From Prolixibacteraceae bacterium (GTDB lineage: Bacteria; Bacteroidota; Bacteroidia; Bacteroidales; Prolixibacteraceae), in contig DPRM01000043.1 of assembly GCA_003537645.1 (NCBI GenBank), positions 11,120-48,169 on the forward strand: 37,050 nucleotides of DNA, written 5' to 3'. Positions 26,395-34,252 of the stretch are shown here, piece after piece. The position numbers were made by a program, and so were the translations under genes. Below the pieces are notes generated by a model. That model was not told the origin of the DNA, ran no database searches, and saw only the letters and a program-made list of their open reading frames with translations. The number at the start of each line of letters is the position of its first letter. The first letter of the stretch is position 1.

Positions 26395-27321
26395 ATGAAA
26401 GATAAATTAAAATTACCCCTACATGGAATTATTCCACCATTGGTCACACCATTATTAGACAATAATACCCTTGATATTGAAGGTTTGGAACGTTTAATTG
26501 AGCACACTATTTCTGGTGGGGTTCATGGTATTTTTATTTTAGGCACAACAGGCGAGTTTGCCAGTCTAAGTTATAATCTCCGAAGAGAACTAACAGAACG
26601 AACCTGCCAATTGGTAAACGGCCGAGTACCGGTATTGGTGGGAGTAACTGATTCTGCATTTTCAGAAAGCATAAATTTAGCTAAAGTCGCTGCTGATTGC
26701 GGTGCTGATGCTGTTGTATTGGCGCCACCCTATTATTTTGCATCTGGCCAGCCCGAACTACTGGAATATTTGAAGCGGATAATGATTCAAATGCCTTTGC
26801 CTCTTTTTATTTACAACATGCCTGTTCATACCAAGGTAATATTTGAACCGGCAACAGTGAAAGCGGCAGCAACCATCCCCGGAATTATCGGGATGAAAGA
26901 CAGCTCTTCCAATCTGGCTTATTTCAAGCAGGTGCAATATGGGCTTCGTGATCGGCAGGATTTCACCTTTATGGTTGGACCTGAAGAATTTATGTCAGAA
27001 TTTGTTCTTACAGGTGGTCATGGAGGAGTAAATGGTGGAGCAAACATGTTCCCAAAATTATATGTGGAACTTTACCATGCTTCTGTAAACCGTGCCTTTG
27101 AAAAGATAGGCCCTCTTCAACAAAAAGTTATGCAAATAAGTACTCAGATCTATAACGTTGGGCATTACGGTTCCAGTTACCTGAAAGGGTTGAAATGTGC
27201 TTTATCGGTAATGGGAATTTGTAGTGATTATATGGCTGAACCGTTCCATCGTTTTAAGCAACCTGAACGAATAAAAATTGAACAAATATTGGAAGAATTA
27301 AATTATCGGGATTTAATTTAA
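26395..27321 (+). CDS. DHDPS/N-acetylneuraminate lyase family aldolase
   Basis: The 308-residue TIM-barrel protein has the family features: GTTGE (50-54), Y140 in FIYNMP and the Schiff-base lysine K168 in GIIGMKDSSSN. The family includes dihydrodipicolinate synthase, N-acetylneuraminate lyase (NanA) and 2-keto-3-deoxy-sugar aldolases. A biosynthetic DapA in a catabolic operon would be odd, and the sialidase-like proteins, symporter and YhcH protein around it favour a nonulosonate (sialic-acid-like) lyase. The exact substrate cannot be read from the sequence. It is cytoplasmic, with no signal peptide. The symporter starts 4 bases after its stop. Confidence 0.8.
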   Translation: MKDKLKLPLHGIIPPLVTPLLDNNTLDIEGLERLIEHTISGGVHGIFILGTTGEFASLSYNLRRELTERTCQLVNGRVPVLVGVTDSAFSESINLAKVAADCGADAVVLAPPYYFASGQPELLEYLKRIMIQMPLPLFIYNMPVHTKVIFEPATVKAAATIPGIIGMKDSSSNLAYFKQVQYGLRDRQDFTFMVGPEEFMSEFVLTGGHGGVNGGANMFPKLYVELYHASVNRAFEKIGPLQQKVMQISTQIYNVGHYGSSYLKGLKCALSVMGICSDYMAEPFHRFKQPERIKIEQILEELNYRDLI

Positions 27322-27325
27322 TAAA

Positions 27326-28813
27326 ATGAATACAATTGATATTATAATTTTCATAGCTTATTTAATTGGGATTGTTCTGTTTGGAAGTTCCTTTTACAGG
27401 AAAAATAAGACTTCAGCATCTTTTACTTTAGGGAACAACAATATACCGACATGGGTGATTTCTATGTCGATATTTGCCACTTTTGTAAGCAGCATAAGCT
27501 ATTTAGCACTTCCCGGACAGGCATATCAGTCGAATTGGAACGCTTTTGCGTTTAGTTTATCGATACCGTTTGCAACCTATATGGCAGTAAAGTTTTTCGT
27601 ACCGCTTTACCGCTCAGTTAACAGCCCCTCGGCATATACTTACTTAGAAATCCGTTTTGGTCTTTGGGCAAAAATATATGCATCAACTATGTATTTGCTG
27701 ACCCAGTTGATGCGGGCGGGCACTATTCTGTTTTTATTGGCATTAACGTTACATGTTATATTAGGATGGAGTATTATAACCATAATAATAGTAACGGGAT
27801 TAAGTGTAATGATATATTCATTACTGGGAGGGATACAAGCCGTCGTATGGACAGATGCCATACAAGGGATAATCCTAGTGGTTGGTGCACTGGCTTGTGC
27901 CGGTGTGTTATTATTTTCAATGCCAGAAGGCCCGGGGCAGTTGTTCCGTATTGCAATGGATAATCATAAATTCAGCTTGGGAAGTTTTAAGCCGGGCCTG
28001 TATAGTTCAACCTTCTGGGTAGTATTGATATATGGAATTGTTATCAACCTACAAAATTACTCGATTGACCAAAACTATGTTCAACGCTATATGGTTGCCA
28101 GCTCGCAAAAAGAAGCGCAGAAATCAGCAATTTACGGTGGTTTACTTTATATCCCGGTTTCCATGTTGTTCCTGTTTATTGGAACAGGTCTTTTCAGTTA
28201 TTATTCTGCCCGGACAGGTGTTTTGCCTGCCGATATTCAAGGTGATAAAGTTTTCCCCTGGTTTATCGTTAATGGTTTACCGGCAGGGTTGACAGGTTTG
28301 CTTATCGCTTCAGTATTTGCAGCAGGCATGAGTACCATTTCAACGAGCGTAAATAGTTCGGCAACTGTTATACTGGACTACCTAAAAAGCTTTCAAAAAG
28401 GTGAGCACAATGAAAAAAAATCAATGAAAATATTGTACCTATCATCTTTTATATTCAGCATCCTGAGTATTTTAATCGCAATAGCCATGATTAATGTACA
28501 AAGTGCTTTGGATACTTGGTGGAAACTGGCATCAATATTCAGTGGAGGGATGCTGGGACTTTTTCTGCTGGGTTATTTGGCTCCAAAAGTAAAAAATACA
28601 GCCGCCGTTTTGGGTGTGGTTTCCGGAGTAATGGTTATCGGATGGATGAGTTTGTCACCATATATTTTCACCAAAGGAGAACATATAAAATACGCAAGCT
28701 CTTTCCACAGTTATTTATCGATTGTATTTGGTACAATGTCAATTTTTATTGTCGGTTTTCTTTTAGGATTTATCATTAACCTATTTAATAAACGAGAAAT
28801 AAAGACTCAATAA
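27326..28813 (+). CDS. Sodium:solute symporter (SSS family)
   Basis: The 495-residue inner-membrane protein has about 13 hydrophobic helices, as expected for SSS transporters. Family features include SISYLALPGQAYQ, LTQLMRAGTILFLLAL, GGIQAVVWTDAIQGIIL, SIDQNYVQRYMVASSQKEA and FAAGMSTISTSVNSSATVILDYL. SSS proteins import sugars, amino acids or sialic acid with sodium. Its place directly after the lyase (4-base gap) and before a YhcH protein matches sialic-acid transporters of the SiaT type. The substrate is inferred from context only. Confidence 0.93.
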   Translation: MNTIDIIIFIAYLIGIVLFGSSFYRKNKTSASFTLGNNNIPTWVISMSIFATFVSSISYLALPGQAYQSNWNAFAFSLSIPFATYMAVKFFVPLYRSVNSPSAYTYLEIRFGLWAKIYASTMYLLTQLMRAGTILFLLALTLHVILGWSIITIIIVTGLSVMIYSLLGGIQAVVWTDAIQGIILVVGALACAGVLLFSMPEGPGQLFRIAMDNHKFSLGSFKPGLYSSTFWVVLIYGIVINLQNYSIDQNYVQRYMVASSQKEAQKSAIYGGLLYIPVSMLFLFIGTGLFSYYSARTGVLPADIQGDKVFPWFIVNGLPAGLTGLLIASVFAAGMSTISTSVNSSATVILDYLKSFQKGEHNEKKSMKILYLSSFIFSILSILIAIAMINVQSALDTWWKLASIFSGGMLGLFLLGYLAPKVKNTAAVLGVVSGVMVIGWMSLSPYIFTKGEHIKYASSFHSYLSIVFGTMSIFIVGFLLGFIINLFNKREIKTQ

Positions 28814-28837
28814 AGAAACAATCAATATTTCATAAAG

Positions 28838-29461
28838 ATGAAAACAATGTCTCTCTTTTACTTTTTAATACTTTTTACAATGGCATTTTCATGTAATCAA
28901 CCGGCCTCAAAGAATCCGGAAAATTGGAATGAGAAAGAATTAGAAAAATGGTTTCAGTCCGGAGAATGGAAACTTGGCTGGGATATTTCTCCTGATCAAT
29001 CAATAAACAAAAAGGAATTGGCCAATCAGTTCTTTAAAAACAGAGAACGTTGGGAAAAAGCATTTAATTTTCTTAAAACCAACAATCTGGGAAATATCAG
29101 TATTGGGAGACATGAATTAGAAGGAGCAAATTTATTTGTCAATGTAGATGAATACACTACAAAAGATGAGGAAGATTGTCGTTTTGAGGCTCATAGAGAA
29201 TATATTGACATCCAGTATTTGATATACGGAGAAGAAAAAATTGGGATTTCAGCCTTAGGTAAAACATCAGAAATTATTCCTTATGACAGTATAAAAGATG
29301 TCACATTTTTAATGGCAGAACAAAACAATTACCGCACTGCAACTCCTGATAGGTTTTTCGTGTTTTTCCCGGAAGATGCCCATCGACCTTGTGTTAAAAC
29401 TGATGAAAAATCCAACGTCAGAAAGGTTGTCGTTAAAATTAGAATTACGGACATTAAATGA
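28838..29461 (+). CDS. YhcH/NanQ-like protein with lipoprotein signal
   Basis: The 207-residue protein has a lipoprotein-like signal ending in AFSC (Cys19). The rest is the YhcH/YjgK/YiaL (DUF386) beta-sandwich: IGRHELEGANLFVNVDEYTT, CRFEAHREYIDIQYLIYGEEKIG and FFVFFPEDAHRPCV, with the His and Glu residues expected to bind metal. E. coli YhcH (NanQ) helps anomerise sialic acid. Most homologues are cytoplasmic and about 150 residues, so this one has an added signal and an N-terminal helical segment (about 20-75). It lies 24 bases after the symporter stop. Confidence 0.85.
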   Translation: MKTMSLFYFLILFTMAFSCNQPASKNPENWNEKELEKWFQSGEWKLGWDISPDQSINKKELANQFFKNRERWEKAFNFLKTNNLGNISIGRHELEGANLFVNVDEYTTKDEEDCRFEAHREYIDIQYLIYGEEKIGISALGKTSEIIPYDSIKDVTFLMAEQNNYRTATPDRFFVFFPEDAHRPCVKTDEKSNVRKVVVKIRITDIK

Positions 29462-29529
29462 GTCTGTGAATATCTAAACAGTTGAAATACAAAACCATTA
29501 ATGAATTAATAAACATTAATTTTAAAGTT

Positions 29530-30723
29530 ATGAAAAATACAATATTAATTATCATTTTTGTCTTTTGTGCAATGTTGCAATTGAATGCACAGGTTCAGAA
29601 AGTACCAGGCGTAGTGGTAGATTATATTCCAGCATCGACCAAAACGTATATTGGCTCGCCAAGTATTTGCATTCTCCCAAATGGCGATTATGTGGCCTCA
29701 CACGACCATTTTGGGCCAGCAACAACGGAACACCAACAGGCGATAACAGCAGTTTTCAAATCAACTGACAAAGGAAAGTCCTGGACTAAAATTTCCGAGA
29801 TAAAAGGACAATTTTGGTCCAATCTATTTGAAGATCAGAATGTGTTGTATATTATGGGTACATGGAGGCACCATGGCAACTTAATTATCCGCCGTTCCTT
29901 GGATGGAGGTGTCTCCTGGAGTGAACCAACTGACAATAAAAATGGATTGTTGCTGGAAGGTGAATATCATACCGCCCCCATGCCGATGGTTATTCACAAT
30001 GGTCGGCTGTGGCGCGCCATTGAAAATGCAAAATCAAACACCACCGCATGGGGAAAGCGTTACAGTGCAATGGTTATTTCCGCACCTTTAGATGCTAATC
30101 TTTTATATGCTGCAAGTTGGAAAGCAACAAACAGTTTGCCTTACGACTCAACTTATCTAAATGGAAAATTTGGTGGATGGCTGGAAGGAAATGCAGTGGT
30201 TACACCAGAGGGTAAAATGGTCAATATTTTAAGAGTTGCTACAACAGAGCCAGGACGTGATATTGCCGCAGTAGTCAAAATCAGTATTGACGGAACAAAA
30301 GCGACTTTCGACCCGGAAACAGGTTTTATGGACTTTGTTGGAGGAGCCAAAAAATTCTCCATCCGGTACGATGAAAAAAGTAAACGGTACTGGACGCTTG
30401 CCAATATGGTGAAAGAAGAGTTTTCTCATTTGCTGGCAGCCAAGGTGCGTAACACGCTGGTTATAAAAAGTTCTCTCGACCTGAAAAACTGGACGGTGCA
30501 TAAAATTTTACTTGAACATCCTGATGTAGAAAAACATGGTTTCCAATATGTTGATTGGCAATTTGACGGGCGGAATATTATTTTTTTTTCACGCACTGCC
30601 TATAATGACAAGTTTGATGGAGCTCGAAATTATCATGATGCAAATTTTTTAACGTTTCATAGAATAAGGAATTTTCGAAAACAAATAAAATCGGATGTTC
30701 TATATGATAATGTTAATAAGTAA
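29530..30723 (+). CDS. BNR/Asp-box beta-propeller protein (sialidase-like), copy 2
   Basis: From ATG 29530 the 397-residue protein begins with a signal peptide (MKNTILIIIFVFCAMLQLNAQ). It has two Asp-boxes, S-T-D-K-G-K-S-W and S-L-D-G-G-V-S-W, and shares with copy 1 the segments VPGVVVDYIPASTKTYIGSP, LEGNAVVTPEGKMVNILRV, RNTLVIKSSLDLKNWTVH and GFQYVDWQF. The lengths (397 and 393) and end-to-end similarity show a duplicated gene. The two may target different linkages. The TTG start at 29482 is rejected. The sialidase name is by fold only. The locus gap after it contains repeats. Confidence 0.72.
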   Translation: MKNTILIIIFVFCAMLQLNAQVQKVPGVVVDYIPASTKTYIGSPSICILPNGDYVASHDHFGPATTEHQQAITAVFKSTDKGKSWTKISEIKGQFWSNLFEDQNVLYIMGTWRHHGNLIIRRSLDGGVSWSEPTDNKNGLLLEGEYHTAPMPMVIHNGRLWRAIENAKSNTTAWGKRYSAMVISAPLDANLLYAASWKATNSLPYDSTYLNGKFGGWLEGNAVVTPEGKMVNILRVATTEPGRDIAAVVKISIDGTKATFDPETGFMDFVGGAKKFSIRYDEKSKRYWTLANMVKEEFSHLLAAKVRNTLVIKSSLDLKNWTVHKILLEHPDVEKHGFQYVDWQFDGRNIIFFSRTAYNDKFDGARNYHDANFLTFHRIRNFRKQIKSDVLYDNVNK

Positions 30724-30803
30724 CTTTATGTTTTTACAAATAAAACCTAATCTAATATTTGTTGAAAGGGATTTTCATACTATGGTTGTAAATCGCTTGA
30801 ATA

Positions 30804-30826
30804 TTTTTTTTCAATTTAAGAAAAAA
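30804..30826 (+). repeat. AT-rich inverted repeat resembling the one before the lyase
   Basis: The tract TTTTTTTT, CAATTT, AAGAAAAAA shares CAATTTAAGAAAAA with 26325-26338. It lies 80 bases after the second BNR gene and can form a similar weak hairpin, perhaps the end of the operon. Confidence 0.4.
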
Positions 30827-30949
30827 TTAAAAAGGCGAAGGGAATAATTTAGATTTCAATCTTCAGCTTTTATCGTTTGGTTATTGGGGGAAAACAATAA
30901 TTCAGTTTAATCTGTCCTTTCCTCATTTATTTCCCATTTGTTCATTTGC

Positions 30950-30985
30950 GGAAACTGAGGAATAACCATGGAAACTGAGGAATAG
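30950..30985 (+). repeat. Direct repeat upstream of esterase gene
   Basis: GGAAACTGAGGAATA occurs twice with a 20-base period (30950 and 30970), 46 bases before the esterase start. Two turns of helix between copies is typical of a regulator site. The rest of the 307-base gap (30724-31030) is AT-rich, with the hairpin at 30804 and no gene. Confidence 0.5.
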
Positions 30986-31030
30986 TCATTAAATATGAAT
31001 TTTTAAAATTAAAATAAATCAAATAACAAA

Positions 31031-31900
31031 ATGAAGCAATTTATAGTCATCATTCTGGCAGTTTTTCATTTGAATGTTTATTCCCAAACTATTCCAGGAT
31101 TTCAGGAATACACCTATAAACAAATTGACACGATCACTTTAAAGCTTTTCGTGAAAAATCCGGATAATTTCAACAACAAAAAAAGTTTTCCGACTATCGT
31201 CTTTTTCTTTGGTGGCGGATGGAATTCCGGTCGCCTGACCTCGTTTCAACCCCATGCCGACTATTTAGCTTCGCGCGGAATGATTACCGTTTTGGCCGAT
31301 TATCGGGTTAAAACCCGCCATCAGACAACCCCATTCGATGCAGTGGCTGATGCCAAATCGGCCATCCGGTTTTTACGGCAGAATTCAAAAAAACTGAATA
31401 TTGATAAAGAAAAAATTATTGCATCCGGAGGATCGGCTGGTGGCCATTTGGCTGCTGCCGCAGCAACGGTTCCCGGACTCAACGATCCAAATGACAACCT
31501 GAAAATCAGCGCCAAACCCAACGCGTTGGTTCTCTATAATCCGGTTTTTGACAATGGTCCAACGGGTTACGGTTATGAACGGATAGGAGAACGATATCCT
31601 GAAATTTCTCCTATTCATAACATCGAAAAAAACGCTCCTCCAACCATTGTGTTTCTGGGTACGAAAGATCGACTGATACCAGTTGAAACTGCGAAACTTT
31701 TTAAACAAAAAATGGAATTGGCTGGCAATCGCTGCGATTTGTTTTTGTATGAAGATCAGAAACATGGGTTCTTCAATTACCGCGATGACAGTAAAGATAA
31801 AAACAGGTATTTCACCGAAACTTTATTTCAGACCGATCTTTTCCTCGAATCTTTAGGTTATTTGCGAGGAAAGCCAACGATTGAAAAGACGTATAGATAG
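31031..31900 (+). CDS. Secreted alpha/beta-hydrolase esterase
   Basis: The 289-residue protein has a signal peptide (MKQFIVIILAVFHLNVYSQ) and an esterase/lipase fold. The nucleophile is Ser135 in G-G-S-A-G (GGSAGGHLAA), with Asp213 (GTKDRLIP) and His245 (EDQKHGFF). The oxyanion loop is FFGGGWNSG, with Phe where HGGGW is usual. Similar proteins remove acetyl or feruloyl groups from plant and host glycans, so an O-acetyl esterase acting on the PUL substrate is likely. It lies 307 bases after the main operon, with its own possible regulator repeat, and looks more GC-rich than its neighbours, so it may be a later addition. Confidence 0.85.
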   Translation: MKQFIVIILAVFHLNVYSQTIPGFQEYTYKQIDTITLKLFVKNPDNFNNKKSFPTIVFFFGGGWNSGRLTSFQPHADYLASRGMITVLADYRVKTRHQTTPFDAVADAKSAIRFLRQNSKKLNIDKEKIIASGGSAGGHLAAAAATVPGLNDPNDNLKISAKPNALVLYNPVFDNGPTGYGYERIGERYPEISPIHNIEKNAPPTIVFLGTKDRLIPVETAKLFKQKMELAGNRCDLFLYEDQKHGFFNYRDDSKDKNRYFTETLFQTDLFLESLGYLRGKPTIEKTYR

Positions 31901-32021
31901 TCTAATATAATTATCTCCACCACAGAGGCCGATGCCGATTTAAAATTACATCTTTTAAGAGACAAAACAAATAATGTTGATCGGATCTGTTTAGTTTGCC
32001 CCTTTGGGCACAACGGCAAAG

Positions 32022-32037
32022 CTTGAGGTTTTACCTC
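32022..32037. terminator. Short perfect hairpin after esterase gene
   Basis: TGAGGT and ACCTCA pair perfectly around TTT. It lies about 125 bases after the esterase stop. No T tract follows, so its terminator role is uncertain. Confidence 0.35.
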
Positions 32038-32058
32038 ATCATAATATAAACAACTTAA

Positions 32059-32247
32059 ATGGTTGAAGAAAATAGCCTATATGGTTTAGCTTACAATTGT
32101 CCGCATCTTGAACGGCAGGATGATTGCCTTCTAAAGCAGGTTGAATGTCTTTCATTTGGTGAATAGGTTAAATGGATTGATAATTTGAGTAAGGAAGAAA
32201 GGAAAGCTATTCTGGAGCACCATAAGGCTTGCTCCAAAAATAGATAG
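32059..32247 (+). pseudogene. Small Cys-containing protein gene with internal TAG
   Basis: The frame reads MVEENSLYGLAYNCPHLERQ, continues DDCLLKQVECLSFGE, then a TAG at 32164, and goes on in the same frame as VKWIDNLSKEERKAILEHHKACSKNR to TAG 32247. The two parts fit as one 62-residue protein with four cysteines, of a kind I associate with small genes near insertion sequences in Bacteroidetes, where the sequence NCP...DCxLK...SFxEKVxWI...AILEHHKxCSK is typical. The stop replaces one codon, so the gene is probably dead, or read through. The transposase it would normally accompany is absent. Confidence 0.6.
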
Positions 32248-32268
32248 TCGATCGGATCTGTTAGTTTA

Positions 32269-32292
32269 CCCCTTGCTATTTATAGCAAGGGG
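32269..32292. terminator. Perfect 10-bp hairpin
   Basis: CCCCTTGCTA (32269-32278) pairs exactly with TAGCAAGGGG (32283-32292) around TTTA. It follows the second direct repeat and lies between the decayed plus-strand ORF and the end of the minus-strand pseudogene, so it could be a two-way terminator, although a T tract is weak. Confidence 0.6.
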
Positions 32293-32322
32293 GTTTATGT
32301 TGATTAGCGAAATTTAAATTTC

Positions 32323-32686
32323 TTATAAAAACCACAAATTATCTTTCCCAAATGCGGGAATTTCGACTCCATCGAAATGGGGTGCTATTTGGGCAACCAT
32401 TTCAGGGTATTTGATGGTGACGGGCAAGTTTTGCTGCCGGACGGATTTCCAGTACATGCGGCTGAACTGGTAAACCTGATCGATTAATTCTTTGATTACA
32501 TGGACTTTTTTCAATTGTTCTGCGTAGTGCCGAACAGTTGATGTCTTGAATCCAACTTAGGTCAATCTCTAGTCCAATATATTTCAAATCATACTCTTTC
32601 TGTAACTTGTACTGTTGTTTAAATTCATTGGTAAATGCGACCAGAACAGCTATTCCTTGCTCTTCCAAATCTGTCCTTTCTGCCAT
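32323..32686 (-). pseudogene. Frameshifted minus-strand gene, unknown function
   Basis: Reading right to left, frame one gives MAERTDLEEQGIAVLVAFTN and on to EYDLKYIGLEIDLS. The frame then changes near 32556, and the next frame continues VGFKTSTVRHYAEQLKKVHV and onward through YQFSRMYWKSVRQQNLPV to FGKDNLWFL and the stop at 32323. The joined protein would have about 120 residues. The segment GFKTSTVRHYAEQLKK looks like a helix-turn-helix. A TAA stands just before the second part in its own frame, so a one- or two-base indel is required. It diverges from the packaging operon start at 32737, the place for a phage regulator. Function is unknown. Confidence 0.6.
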
Positions 32687-32736
32687 CTTTTCTGTTCAGT
32701 TAATTTGCACAATTAAACTTAACAGAAAATAAAAAG

Positions 32737-33642
32737 ATGATGGAATACAACGAAAAACAGCAGCTCGTCCTTCAATGGATTGAATCAGGATGCGATTACC
32801 TTCAGGGAACCATGCTCTATGGGCGATTCGGGAAAAACATCTTTCTAAGAACGGATTTCCATAGCAAACAGCGTAAGTACGCGACCAAAATCATTTATGA
32901 ATTGTGCAAATCGGTAGGACTGAATTATGCACAACTTCAAAAGGATAACCTCATTCCAGATTTAAAAGCAGCAACATCAGGCAATGAATCCAATCAAGGG
33001 ATTCTGGAAATTGTTCCAAACACATCTGAAGAATTGGTCGATAAAAACCTTCCGGATGCAGAGGGTAATGCAGCTGAAGAGATTACCCAAATACCAGGGA
33101 TTGAGTTGTTTTTGGTAGAAATGCCCGAAGCATTGCCTTCCACAAGCATAACAGAGTATCCACCAATCATCCGAAGGATAATTGCCGAATATGCTGAAAC
33201 CTTCCAGGAACGCAGTAAAACACATCGTATCCTGACCGAAATGCCACAGGGGAATAGCCAGGCATTAAAAACCAAACGTGCCGAAATCTTTGACCTTGTC
33301 AAATCCTTCACCATTCGCTTGGAGTATCTTTTTAAGATCAGGCAACTGTTCGAACAAAACGGAGAGCTTCCGTTAGAAGACGAAGTTTGGCCCGAGCCCA
33401 AAGAATTGCCGGAAACAACGTTGTCAGATGATCCGGAAGAACTTCGAAAAATGAAGAAGAACCAGCAAACAGCCAACACCAAAGATCAGAACATGCTTGA
33501 CTATCAAACGATGGTAAAGGGAGATGAGAAGAAAACCATGCCATCCGGTCCAAAGCGAACCCGGATTGAAAACCGGATCAAAGGCCGTTTGAAATTCATT
33601 CAGGAAATAGACCTGAAATTAGTCGGCCTGAATGCTAACTAA
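32737..33642 (+). CDS. Hypothetical protein, first gene of packaging operon
   Basis: The 301-residue protein has three parts: a folded N-terminus (about 1-75, YNEKQQLVLQWIESGCDYLQGTMLYGRFG and RKYATKIIYELCKSVGLN), a variable acidic linker (about 76-140) and a helical C-terminus (about 145-301) with a charged, coiled-coil-like end (SDDPEELRKMKKNQQ and KRTRIENRIKGRLKFIQEID). No catalytic motif is visible. It overlaps the next gene by 11 bases and begins the operon that ends in the terminase. A scaffold, DNA-binding or terminase-associated role is possible, but unsupported. Confidence 0.65.
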   Translation: MMEYNEKQQLVLQWIESGCDYLQGTMLYGRFGKNIFLRTDFHSKQRKYATKIIYELCKSVGLNYAQLQKDNLIPDLKAATSGNESNQGILEIVPNTSEELVDKNLPDAEGNAAEEITQIPGIELFLVEMPEALPSTSITEYPPIIRRIIAEYAETFQERSKTHRILTEMPQGNSQALKTKRAEIFDLVKSFTIRLEYLFKIRQLFEQNGELPLEDEVWPEPKELPETTLSDDPEELRKMKKNQQTANTKDQNMLDYQTMVKGDEKKTMPSGPKRTRIENRIKGRLKFIQEIDLKLVGLNAN

Positions 33643-34252
33643 TTCGATCCAAAGCATTATCCCTGAAATAACAGCTGATAATTCAGCAAATAATCCACAG
33701 GGAGAATCCGGCAAGCAGCAAGCTGTTAGCCTGGTATCGGATTTGGAAAACGGAAACTCATCGGTTTTTGTCGCTGATGCTGACAAAAACCTCACAAAAG
33801 CCATCGGCCAGCTGCAAAACGGGTTGACCACCCATTTTTACAGTTGGGGAAACTTTAATCTGGTTCGTTTGATGATGTACATCCTCAAACAAATCGGCCC
33901 GGCCCATGCTTTCATGACTTCCTATTCATTCAGTCAAAAAAGTATCGAACAACTTAATCTGAAATTGTCGCAAAAACAACTGCTCTCTTTTCGGGTGATC
34001 ATCGACAACCGGGTGAAAACCATGAGTCCGATTCCGTTTCAAATGCTGATGAACAGCTTTGATTACCGTTGTGCATCCATTCATGCCAAAATAGCTTTGA
34101 TCTGGAACGAAAACTGGAAAATTACCATTCTGACCAGTCAGAATGCAACGGACAATCCCAAAATGGAAAGAGGAACCATTTTTACAGATGCTTCAGTTTT
34201 TGACTTCGATTTAAAAACCCTTGAAAATGAATTTCACCGAGGATCAGCTTAA
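33632..34252 (+). CDS. Phospholipase D-like (HKD) domain protein
   Basis: The 206-residue protein contains a single PLD-type motif in its C-terminal half: H151-A-K153 in ASIHAKIALIWN, then TSQN (N171) and E179-R-G-T. An N-terminal PLD-like strand-helix segment (FMTSYSFSQKSIEQLNLK and FRVIIDNRVKTM) fits the same fold. PLD-superfamily proteins in mobile elements are often nucleases, needing two HxK motifs, usually as a dimer. The usual Asp of HxKxxxxD is not obvious, so the activity is uncertain. It lies in the packaging operon and overlaps both neighbours. Confidence 0.65.
   Translation: MLTNSIQSIIPEITADNSANNPQGESGKQQAVSLVSDLENGNSSVFVADADKNLTKAIGQLQNGLTTHFYSWGNFNLVRLMMYILKQIGPAHAFMTSYSFSQKSIEQLNLKLSQKQLLSFRVIIDNRVKTMSPIPFQMLMNSFDYRCASIHAKIALIWNENWKITILTSQNATDNPKMERGTIFTDASVFDFDLKTLENEFHRGSA

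Larger units (their letters stand above)
31979..32274. repeat. Direct repeats flanking a decayed small ORF
   Basis: GATCGGATCTGTTTAGTTTG at 31979-31998 recurs at 32250-32268 as GATCGGATCTGTTAGTTTA, both followed by CCCCTT, differing by one base deletion and one substitution. They bracket the ORF at 32059-32247 and may be footprints of an insertion sequence or a duplicated terminator unit. Confidence 0.65.

Noticed and set aside
26395..27321. Biosynthetic dapA
   Set aside because: The operon context is catabolic, with symporter, YhcH protein and sialidase-like genes, so a lysine-pathway role is unlikely.
32994..33482. 162-residue minus-strand open frame
   Set aside because: It is antisense to the first packaging-operon gene, with Ser-rich low-quality composition.
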